Positions 50,949 through 58,013 of a stretch of 63,892 bases of DNA are shown piece after piece. Made by a program: the position numbers and the translations under genes. The stretch lies in contig JAJSAM010000062.1 in the NCBI GenBank assembly GCA_024274785.1, forward strand, positions 1 through 63,892. The letters run 5' to 3'. The DNA comes from Planctomycetota bacterium (GTDB lineage: Bacteria > Planctomycetota > JAJSAM01). Position 1 is the stretch's first letter; the number at the start of each line of letters is the position of its first letter. The notes under the pieces are model-generated. The model worked only from the letters and a program-made list of their open reading frames with translations. It ran no database searches and had not been told where the DNA came from.

Positions 50949-52754
50949 TCAGTCCTCTTTGCTGGTCTTCAGGACCGAGAGGAACGCCTCCTGCGGGATC
51001 TCGACGGACCCCACCATCTTCATTCGCTTCTTGCCCTTCTTCTGCTTCTCGAGGAGCTTCCGCTTTCGGGAAATGTCGCCGCCGTAGCACTTGGCCGTGA
51101 CATCCTTGCGCATCGCGGAGATCGTCTCCCGGGCAATGACGTTCCCGCCGATTGCGGCCTGGATCGGGACCTTGAAGAGGTGCCGGTGAATCGTCTTCTT
51201 GAGCTGCGCGCAGATCAGTCGTCCGCGCGCCACCGCCCGGTCGCGATGAGAGAGAAACGAGAGCGCGTCCACTCGCTCCTTGTTCACCAGGATGTCCACC
51301 TTGACCAGGTCGGCTTTCTGGTACTCGAGAGGCTCGTAGGCGAAGGATGCGTAGCCCTGGGAAACCGACTTCAGGCGGTCGTAGAACTCGTAGAGGATCT
51401 CCGCGAGAGGCAGGTCGTAGCGCAGCTCCACATTCCGCGGATCCATGTAGTGCATCTTCTGGTTCATGCCGCGATTCTGGATGCACAGGGCGATCACCGG
51501 GCCGAGATAACGTTCCGGAAGGATGATGTCCGCGCGGATGTACGGTTCTTCGGTGAAGTCGATGACGCTCGGATCGGGGTAGTCGAGCGGGTTCTTGATC
51601 TCGACCACGGCGCCGGTCCGATGGGTGATCCGGTAGCGCACGGTGGGAGCGGTGGTGATGATGGAGATGCCGTACTCCCGCTCGACCCGCTCCTGCACCA
51701 CTTCGAGGTGGAGCAGCCCCAGAAAGCCGCAGCGAAATCCGAAACCGAGCGACGCCGACGATTCCTTCTCGTAGAGGAGGGACGCGTCGTTCAGCTTCAG
51801 CTTCTCGAGCCCGAGCGTCAGGTCCTCGTAGTCGACGGCGTCCACCGGGTAGATCGAGGAGAAGACGACGGACTGGGCATCCCGGTAGCCGGCCAGGGGC
51901 TCCGTGGCCGGGTTCTCAGCGAGGGTCATGGTGTCGCCAACCCGGGCATTTCCGACCGTCTTGATGCCAGCGATGACGTAGCCCACCTCCCCGGCGGAGA
52001 GGGTCTTTCGGGCGATCCGGGAGATGCGGAAGATCCCGGTCTCCTCGACCCGGTACTCGCGGTCGGTCCCGAACAGCTTGATCATGTCGCCCTTGTTCAC
52101 CTCGCCCTCGAAGACCCGGCAGTGGATCACCACTCCCCGGTACTCGTCGTACTGCGAGTCGAAGATCAGGGCCCGAAGCGGGAGGTCGACCTTGTCCGCG
52201 GGCGGTGGGATCAGGGCCACGATGGCCTCGAGGATCGCCTCCACTCCCTGCCCGGTCTTGGCCGAGCACTCCACCGCGTCAAACGGGTCGAGTCCGAGTT
52301 CGCTCTCGATCTGGTCGTGCACCCGGTCCACGTCCGCGGCCGGCAGATCGATCTTGTTGATCACCGGGATGACGGTGAGCTCCTGCTCGAGCGCGAGGTA
52401 GAGGTTGCTGACGGTCTGCGCCTGTACGCCCTGAGTGGCGTCGATCAGGAGCAGCACTCCCTCGCAGGCGGCGAGGGCGCGGGAGACCTCGTAGGTGAAG
52501 TCCACGTGTCCGGGAGTGTCGATCAGGTTCAGGCAATAGGTTTCGCCGTCCTCGGCCTCATAATCGAGAGCGATAGCGTTGCTCTTGATCGTGATTCCCC
52601 GTTCCCGCTCGATGTCCATCGTGTCCAGAAGCTGGTCCTTCAAGGATCGGTCCGGCACGGCTCCGGTGATCTCGATCATCCGGTCGGCAAGCGTGGACTT
52701 GCCGTGATCGATGTGGGCGATAATGCTGAAGTTTCTAATCCGGTCTCGACGCAT
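50949..52754 (-). CDS. lepA: Elongation factor 4 (LepA)
   Basis: 601 aa from ATG 52754; typical LepA length is about 600. G motifs are AHIDHGKST (G1, about 13-21), RERGITIKSN (G2), DTPGH (G3) and NKIDLP (G4). The tail ends RKRKLLEKQKKGKKRMK, like the LepA-specific C-terminal domain. LepA is a ribosome-binding GTPase influencing translation under stress. Its stop is followed directly by the hemW start. Confidence 0.96.
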   Translation of the reverse strand: MRRDRIRNFSIIAHIDHGKSTLADRMIEITGAVPDRSLKDQLLDTMDIERERGITIKSNAIALDYEAEDGETYCLNLIDTPGHVDFTYEVSRALAACEGVLLLIDATQGVQAQTVSNLYLALEQELTVIPVINKIDLPAADVDRVHDQIESELGLDPFDAVECSAKTGQGVEAILEAIVALIPPPADKVDLPLRALIFDSQYDEYRGVVIHCRVFEGEVNKGDMIKLFGTDREYRVEETGIFRISRIARKTLSAGEVGYVIAGIKTVGNARVGDTMTLAENPATEPLAGYRDAQSVVFSSIYPVDAVDYEDLTLGLEKLKLNDASLLYEKESSASLGFGFRCGFLGLLHLEVVQERVEREYGISIITTAPTVRYRITHRTGAVVEIKNPLDYPDPSVIDFTEEPYIRADIILPERYLGPVIALCIQNRGMNQKMHYMDPRNVELRYDLPLAEILYEFYDRLKSVSQGYASFAYEPLEYQKADLVKVDILVNKERVDALSFLSHRDRAVARGRLICAQLKKTIHRHLFKVPIQAAIGGNVIARETISAMRKDVTAKCYGGDISRKRKLLEKQKKGKKRMKMVGSVEIPQEAFLSVLKTSKED

Positions 52755-52824
52755 AACCCCGCGAACATAACCCGGCGGGGCTTTGTGATCAAATAGCCTG
52801 GCCCGGACCGGCTAGAATGTGCCC

Positions 52825-53682
52825 ATGGATGCACACCAGAAGAGGTGCCGGATCGGCGGGCTGCTGATCGCTCTCGCCGCCATCGGCACCGCCGCCGTCT
52901 CGATGGTCTTCCGGCCCCCCGTCTATGGGCTCACCTGGGTGTTCCCGGTGCTGCTCGGGTTCTTCTCCTGGGCGAAAGTGCGCCATGGGAAACGACTTGC
53001 GGTGGCGGCCGGCGCCATCGCCCTCGTCCTGGTGTGGATCCAGATGGACCTCGCCATGCGGCTCATGCTCCCCGAGAAATCGATGGGGCCGTCCCAGCCG
53101 GAGAAGGCCGCCATCGCCGCGAGCCTGTGGACGATGGCGCTCCTCTGGCTGATCGTGACGATTCGCCTGGCACCGCCCGAGAGGGTCCTTGCAAAGAGCC
53201 CTGCCGTGATCCGCCGGGCGCGGTTCGCGTCGCAGCTGGCCTATCTACTGGCGCTCGGCCACATCGGCTCCGCGCTTTCCGCCGGCCTTTCGGTGACCGA
53301 CCTCCTGGACCGGCAATCCGACTTCCTGCTCATCGTGGGCTGCGAGGGGGTGTTCATCGCCACGCTGCTCTGGACGGCCGGTCTGCTTCGGGAGGGACGT
53401 TGCGCGGCGGATGCGGCGATCGTGCTGTTCATGGCCTCGGCGCTTTCAGGCCTCGCCACCATGGTCGGGATGCCGATGCGCTACGTCGGCGACACGCTCC
53501 CGGTGCGTATCCTCATGGTGATCTTCCTGATGGTCCACGCCGTGGCGTTCCTGACGGCTTTCCGGACGGCGCTGGCCGGGATGGTGAGCAACCTGGCCCC
53601 GACTCCGGGCGCCGCGGCGATGGGTCTGAAGCGGGCGAGACGGGCGATGCGGGAGAGGCGGGGGAGGGCGGAGGAGGAGTAG
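52825..53682 (+). CDS. Integral membrane protein of unknown function
   Basis: 285 aa from ATG 52825; GTG 52819 also fits. About seven hydrophobic helices are seen (GLLIALAAIGTAAVSMVF, then WVFPVLLGFFSWA, AAGAIALVLVWIQM, SLWTMALLWLIVTIRLA, DFLLIVGCEGVFIATLLWTA, ILMVIFLMVHAVAFLTAF). The C-terminus is basic. No family recognised. It is divergent from lepA. Confidence 0.6.
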   Translation: MDAHQKRCRIGGLLIALAAIGTAAVSMVFRPPVYGLTWVFPVLLGFFSWAKVRHGKRLAVAAGAIALVLVWIQMDLAMRLMLPEKSMGPSQPEKAAIAASLWTMALLWLIVTIRLAPPERVLAKSPAVIRRARFASQLAYLLALGHIGSALSAGLSVTDLLDRQSDFLLIVGCEGVFIATLLWTAGLLREGRCAADAAIVLFMASALSGLATMVGMPMRYVGDTLPVRILMVIFLMVHAVAFLTAFRTALAGMVSNLAPTPGAAAMGLKRARRAMRERRGRAEEE

Positions 53683-53685
53683 TCG

Positions 53686-53868
53686 TCAGCGCGGCTCGAT
53701 GGGCGTGACATCAGCCGGCAACGGCCCCGAGCGGAGGACCGCGGCCAGAGACTCCCCCTCCTCCCGGCTGAATCCGCCCGGCCCTCCGCCCTGAATCAGG
53801 GCTCGTCCGGGCAGTCGCTCCTGAATCACCGGTGCGGAGATCACCCGTCCATCGTGGAATTGGACCAT
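53686..53868 (-). pseudogene. SecD C-terminal fragment
   Basis: The minus strand from 53868 to 53686 encodes 60 residues (MVQFHDGRVISAPVIQERLP, then FSREEGESLAAVLRSGPLPA, then DVTPIEPR) that match the end of the SecD periplasmic domain (DGKVISAPVI, EEA..LA..LRSGALPAPV). No ribosome site precedes ATG 53868 and the upstream coding continuity is lost where the EVE gene begins. It looks like a remnant left by a deletion rather than a working gene. Full SecD has about 600 residues with six membrane helices. Confidence 0.6.
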
Positions 53869-53907
53869 CAGGGGGTGACACGTCAGGATGACGCCAAAGG
53901 AGACGAC

Positions 53908-54390
53908 ATGCCGAGACGCGCGCGACACTACTGGTTGATGAAGTCCGAGCCCGGCGCCTATTCCATCGACGACCTCGAGCGGGACGGGGAAACGTGCTGG
54001 GAAGGCGTCCGGAACTACCAGGCCCGCAACCTCCTGCGGGACGAGTTGAAGGTCGGCGACCTGGTGCTCTTTCATCACTCGAGCGCCAGGCCCGCTGGCG
54101 TTGCCGGCATCGCGAAGGTTGTGAAGGGCGGCTACCCGGACCACTTCGCCTTCGACAGGAAGAGCAGGTACTTCGACCTGAAATCGAAGAAGGACAACCC
54201 GACCTGGATGATGGTGGATGTGGCCTTCGTCGAGAAGTTCGACGGCGTGGTGGCGCTGGCCGACCTGAAGGCGGAGCCGGCGCTGGTGAACATGATGGTG
54301 GTCAGGCGGGGGATGCGTCTCTCGGTGCAGCCCGTGACGGAGACGGAGTTCGAGATCGTTCGCCGGATGGGGCGCAGGCTCGGTTCCTGA
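53908..54390 (+). CDS. EVE domain protein
   Basis: 160 aa from ATG 53908 with AAGGAG 7 nt upstream. The EVE domain fills the protein: HYWLMKSEPGAYSIDDLER, then WEGVRNYQARNLLRDEL, then GDLVLFHHSS, then GIAKVVKGGYPDHFAF, and ending MRLSVQPVTETEFEIV. EVE domains bind modified bases in RNA or DNA (YTH/PUA-like fold); bacterial members occur near restriction systems or stand alone. It is not adjacent to the restriction island here. Function open. Confidence 0.92.
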   Translation: MPRRARHYWLMKSEPGAYSIDDLERDGETCWEGVRNYQARNLLRDELKVGDLVLFHHSSARPAGVAGIAKVVKGGYPDHFAFDRKSRYFDLKSKKDNPTWMMVDVAFVEKFDGVVALADLKAEPALVNMMVVRRGMRLSVQPVTETEFEIVRRMGRRLGS

Positions 54391-54471
54391 TGAAATTTGG
54401 ACTTTGTTGTCCGGTTTGGCACCATCGGGATTCCGGTTCTGACTTGACGTCGAATCCAAGAGAGGTGGCCC

Positions 54472-54888
54472 ATGCCGTATGACCCTGTGCTGGTCCAGCC
54501 GATGCGCGAAGAACTGACCGTCCTCGGAGTCCATGAACTCACGACCGCCGAGGAGGTCGAGCAGTACCTGGCCGATACGAGCGGCACGACCCTGATCATC
54601 GTGAACTCCGTCTGTGGTTGCGCCGCCGGCATGGCTCGCCCCGGTGTCCGGATGGCGCTGGCCCATGAGAAGTTGCCGGATCGCATCGCCACGGTCTTCG
54701 CCGGCCAGGACGTCGAAGCCACCGCGAAGGCCCGTTCATACTTTGCCGACATGCCGCCGTCGAGTCCGTCCCTGGCGCTCTTCAAGGACGGCGAGGTGGT
54801 TACGTTCCTGCCGCGCCATCGGATCGAGGGCCGCGAGGCGATGGACGTGGCCGGTGACCTGGTCAAGGCCTTCGAGGAGCACTGTTGA
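54472..54888 (+). CDS. BrxA/BrxB family bacilliredoxin
   Basis: 138 aa from ATG 54472 with GAGAGG upstream. The family motif NSVCGCAAGMARPG is present (CGC, about residues 47-49), with PPSSPSLALFKDGEVV and HRIEGREA further on. Bacilliredoxins remove bacillithiol from proteins in Firmicutes; members in other phyla presumably act on other thiols. The next gene overlaps its stop by 1 nt. Confidence 0.93.
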   Translation: MPYDPVLVQPMREELTVLGVHELTTAEEVEQYLADTSGTTLIIVNSVCGCAAGMARPGVRMALAHEKLPDRIATVFAGQDVEATAKARSYFADMPPSSPSLALFKDGEVVTFLPRHRIEGREAMDVAGDLVKAFEEHC

Positions 54889-55166
54889 TGGGCACGTTCC
54901 ACGACGACCTGGGGCCGTTGCACGGGATCACCGTGGTGGTGGATACGAAAGGCCCGCGCGTCGTCGTCGGCCGCTGCCACGAGATCACCGGGAAGAACGT
55001 GATCCTGCACGATGTCGATGTGCACGAAGCCGGCACGGACGGAGTTTCGAAGATCGAGTACCTGGAGCGCGCCGCAAGAATAGGAACCTGGGTGAAGCAT
55101 GCCCACCTGAGCGTGTCTCTGGACGAGGTCACCTCAATTCAGCCGCTCGGTGATCTGGCCTTTTAG
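54888..55166 (+). CDS. Small conserved-type protein of unknown function
   Basis: 92 aa from ATG 54888; TGATG overlap with the bacilliredoxin gene shows coupling. The sequence (FHDDLGPLHGITVVVDTKG, then GRCHEITGKNVILHDVDVHE, then VKHAHLSVSLDEVTSIQPLG) suggests a beta-rich SH3-like or OB-like fold. No family recognised. Two His residues near the middle could bind metal, which is speculation. Confidence 0.6.
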   Translation: MGTFHDDLGPLHGITVVVDTKGPRVVVGRCHEITGKNVILHDVDVHEAGTDGVSKIEYLERAARIGTWVKHAHLSVSLDEVTSIQPLGDLAF

Positions 55167-55182
55167 AGATACTATCCTCCGC

Positions 55183-56940
55183 ATGAAAGGCCCCGTGCGG
55201 AACCTCCATGATCTGCTCGCCCTCCTTGCGGACCGCGGTGAGCTTCACGAAATCGAAGTCGAGGCCGATCCCCGGCTGGAGATCGCCGAGATTCATCGCC
55301 GGGTCATCGCCGCGGGCGGCCCGGCGCTCCTCTTCAGGAATCCGAAGGGATCCACGGTGCCCGTCGCCACGAACCTTTTCGGGACCACCGAACGGGCGGG
55401 GCTGGCATTCGGCGATCGACCGCGGCAGTTCGTCGAGCGCGCGGTCCGCGCCGCGGAAACGGTCATGCCCCCGACCCTCGGCAAACTCTGGGGGCTGCGC
55501 GGTCTGGTTCGCGAGGGGCTCAGCGTCGGCCTGAAAAAGTGCAAGGCCGGCCCGGTGACCGAGGTCGAGGAGGCGCCGGACCTGACGAAGCTCCCCGCGC
55601 TGACCTCCTGGCACTCCGACGGCGGGCCCTTTTTCACCCTGCCGCTCGTCTATACCGAGCACCCGGAAACCGGGAAGGGCAACCTCGGGATGTATCGCAT
55701 GCAGATCGGCGGGCCGGCCCGGACCGGGATGCACTTCCAGATCCACAAGGGCGGTGGTTTCCACCTGCATGCCGCGGAGCAGCGGGGCGAGGACCTCCCG
55801 GTGACGGTTTTCCTCGGCGGCCCGCCGGCTCTGGTCCTCTCGGCGATCGCACCCCTGCCGGAGGATGTCCCCGAACTCCTCCTCGCGAGTCTCCTGCTCG
55901 GTGAGCGCCTGCCTCGGGTCACGCAGAAGCCGCACCCGCTGGTGGCGGAGGCGGAGTTCGCCTTCGTGGGACGGGTGATCAAGGGAGTTCGCGAATCGGA
56001 GGGGCCCTTCGGCGATCACTACGGCTACAACTCTCTGAACCACGATTACCCGGTCTTCGATGTCGAGCGGGTCTTTCGCCGCCGCGCCGCCATCTTCCCC
56101 GCCACGGTGGTGGGGCGGCCGCGCCAGGAGGACTACTACATCGGCGACTTCCTCCAGGATCTGCTCTCCCCGCTCTTCCCGCTGGTCATGCCGAGCGTGA
56201 AGGGGCTCTGGAGCTACGGGGAGACCGGTTTCCACTCCCTCGCCGCCGCGATCGTGACCGACCGCTATCCGCGGGAGGCCGTGGTGAGCGGGTTCCGGAT
56301 CCTCGGGGAAGGGCAGCTTTCGCTGACGAAGTGCCTGATTCTCACCGATCACCCGGTGGACCTGCGGGACTTCAAGGCGGTGCTCACGCTGCTGCTCGAA
56401 CGGGCCGACTGGCGCCGGGACCTCTTTGTCGTTTCGCAGGTGTCGCAGGACTCCCTCGACTACACCGGGCCGAAGGTGAACGAGGGGAGCAAGGCGATAT
56501 TTCTCGCGTTGGGGGAAGCCCGCCGGAAGTTGCCGGTCGAGTTCAGCGGCGCTCTGCCCGGGGGCGCCCGCAGCGTCGAGACCTTCATTCCCGGCTGCCT
56601 GGTGGTGGAGGGGGAGGGCTACGAAGCGGCAGCGGATCTTGCCGGGACGCTCGCCCACCACGAAGAGTTCGCGGACTGGCCGCTGCTCGTCCTGGTGGAC
56701 GACGCCGGCGAAGCGACGCAGGATACCGAGCTCTTCCTCTGGACGACCTTCACCCGCATGGAGCCCGCCGCGGATCTGCACGGCAGGGAGCGCCCGGTCG
56801 ATCGCTTCCACGTGGGCATCGACGGTCCATTGGTGATCGATGCGAGAATGAAGCCCTGGTATCCGGAAGTGATGGCGGTGGACGAGGAGACGAAGGACCT
56901 GGTCGATCGGCGCTGGGACGAGTACGGGATCTCGCTGTGA
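55183..56940 (+). CDS. UbiD family decarboxylase
   Basis: 585 aa from ATG 55183. The opening LHDLLALLADRGELHEIEVE, then EIHRRVIAAGGPALLF, the block GMYRMQIGGPARTGMHFQIH, then GDHYGYNSLNHDYPVF and later RPRQEDYYIGDFLQDLL are UbiD-type. The family uses prenylated FMN, made by UbiX, for reversible decarboxylation of aromatic or unsaturated acids. No ubiX or other quinone gene is in the window, so a role in ubiquinone or menaquinone synthesis is not proven. It is longer than E. coli UbiD (about 497 aa). Confidence 0.92.
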   Translation: MKGPVRNLHDLLALLADRGELHEIEVEADPRLEIAEIHRRVIAAGGPALLFRNPKGSTVPVATNLFGTTERAGLAFGDRPRQFVERAVRAAETVMPPTLGKLWGLRGLVREGLSVGLKKCKAGPVTEVEEAPDLTKLPALTSWHSDGGPFFTLPLVYTEHPETGKGNLGMYRMQIGGPARTGMHFQIHKGGGFHLHAAEQRGEDLPVTVFLGGPPALVLSAIAPLPEDVPELLLASLLLGERLPRVTQKPHPLVAEAEFAFVGRVIKGVRESEGPFGDHYGYNSLNHDYPVFDVERVFRRRAAIFPATVVGRPRQEDYYIGDFLQDLLSPLFPLVMPSVKGLWSYGETGFHSLAAAIVTDRYPREAVVSGFRILGEGQLSLTKCLILTDHPVDLRDFKAVLTLLLERADWRRDLFVVSQVSQDSLDYTGPKVNEGSKAIFLALGEARRKLPVEFSGALPGGARSVETFIPGCLVVEGEGYEAAADLAGTLAHHEEFADWPLLVLVDDAGEATQDTELFLWTTFTRMEPAADLHGRERPVDRFHVGIDGPLVIDARMKPWYPEVMAVDEETKDLVDRRWDEYGISL

Positions 56941-56954
56941 TCGGGGAGGTGCTC

Positions 56955-57167
56955 ATGAAATCGCTCCAGGACCGGTTGTTCGTGGGAGGTCCGGAGGAGG
57001 CGATCTCCGGGGGCAGTTCCGGGTGGAACTGTCCGCACCCGCGGAGTGAGTACTTCGACCCCGAACCGGGGCCTAACCGATGCCTCAGGGGCCGGACTGG
57101 CAGGCCTCGGGCTTCGGCGCGCCCGTGGACGGACACACCTCTCCCCGGGCGCTCCCCTTCATGTTGA
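56955..57167 (+). CDS. Possible small protein after ubiD
   Basis: ATG 56955 has GGAGG at good spacing. The first 38 residues (MKSLQDRLFVGGPEEAISGG, then GWNCPHPRSEYFDPEPG) look coding, while the rest overlaps the opposite FmdB-like gene and looks like its shadow. It may be a truncated gene. Weak support. Confidence 0.25.
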   Translation: MKSLQDRLFVGGPEEAISGGSSGWNCPHPRSEYFDPEPGPNRCLRGRTGRPRASARPWTDTPLPGRSPSC

Positions 57168-57303
57168 AGCCGCCGGGCCGGGAGATGGCCTGCTTCACTC
57201 TCTTCCCGCCACACTCCGGGCAGGGGGCTTTGGCGCCGGGGCGCGGGACGAGCGCCTCGAACTCGTGGCTGCACTTGCTGCAGGTGAACTCGTAGATCGG
57301 CAT
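57085..57303 (-). CDS. FmdB family zinc-ribbon protein
   Basis: 72 aa from ATG 57303. It has the zinc-ribbon pattern MPIYEFTCSKCSHEFEALV with a second pair CPECGGKRVKQAI. The C-terminus adds a Cys near CPSTGAPKPEAC. The family was named for a formamidase regulator; most members are small putative regulatory proteins. It stands alone on this strand. Confidence 0.88.
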   Translation of the reverse strand: MPIYEFTCSKCSHEFEALVPRPGAKAPCPECGGKRVKQAISRPGGFNMKGSARGEVCPSTGAPKPEACQSGP

Positions 57304-57340
57304 GACGCGGGGATTGTAACCGCTCACCTCGAGATGCCTC

Positions 57341-57505
57341 AGGGCTCGTCTGGAAATAAGTGCGGCCGTTGCACCGAGAGTGTCGCCGCGCCCGAGAAAG
57401 CAGGGCGCGAGGAGGGGGCAACCATACTGGTTTCAACCGACGAGCAACGAAGCGCAGCGGGATGCAGCGGCCCTCGAATGCGGCAGTTCTTTCCAGGCAG
57501 GCCCT
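57341..57505. repeat. 165-bp interspersed repeat, copy D
   Basis: Begins AGGGCTCGTCTGGAAATAAG and ends TTTCCAGGCAGGCCCT. On the minus strand, its end (AGGGCCTGCC) overlaps the TGA stop of the LURP-one-like gene (57505-57507). It contains ACCATACTGGTTTCAACCG and GCGCGAGGAGGGGGCAACC. Same orientation as copy A. Confidence 0.82.
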
Positions 57506-57984
57506 CAGCTCTGACGGCCTTCGATGGCGAGGAGCAGGACGGCCAGGGCCAGTCCGATCCGGCGATCCAGCACTCCGGAGGTGTCCATGCTGAAGTCCAC
57601 GTCGTACTTCAGGACGAAAGGGTTGAAGTACTGGCGGATGGATCCCACCTCGTGGCCATCGGCTTCGATCCGGAATCGTTGCGGAATCAGGTTGGAAGCA
57701 AACCGGCGCAGGAGGGCCATCACGGTGGAGTCTTCGAGGATCCGGCCGAGCACCTCCTCGTTCGCGTCGAGGATCTCCCACTGGTCGCGGATGAACAGCA
57801 ACTCCTCACGCATCGAGTCGTCGGTGAAGACGGTGATGTCTTCCTTCAACTTGAACGCCTTCTGACGGACGTAGGCGACGACGTCGAGCCGATCGGGTTC
57901 GTGGATGGTGAAGGCGCCGCCGAGCAGCTTGAAGACCTTGCGGCGGGCGAGGTAGCGATTCATGGAAAAGACATCGGTGTTCAC
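57505..57984 (-). CDS. LURP-one/scramblase-related protein
   Basis: 159 aa from GTG 57984 with GGAGAC upstream. The tubby-like barrel pattern of LURP-one-related and phospholipid-scramblase-related proteins is seen: FKLLGGAFTIHEPD, VRQKAFKLKEDITVFTDD, then IRDQWEILDANEEVLG, and YDVDFSMDTSGVLDRRIGLA at the end. The C-terminal helix is hydrophobic. Bacterial function is unknown; a membrane-lipid role is only inferred from the family. Confidence 0.78.
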   Translation of the reverse strand: MNTDVFSMNRYLARRKVFKLLGGAFTIHEPDRLDVVAYVRQKAFKLKEDITVFTDDSMREELLFIRDQWEILDANEEVLGRILEDSTVMALLRRFASNLIPQRFRIEADGHEVGSIRQYFNPFVLKYDVDFSMDTSGVLDRRIGLALAVLLLAIEGRQS

Positions 57985-58013
57985 GGTTCAGTCTCCTTCC
58001 GGTCGTTGCCCCA

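Noticed and set aside
53686..54666. A 326-aa minus-strand protein covering the EVE gene
   Set aside because: Only its last 60 residues (the SecD fragment) resemble a protein; the rest is the shadow of the EVE and bacilliredoxin genes.
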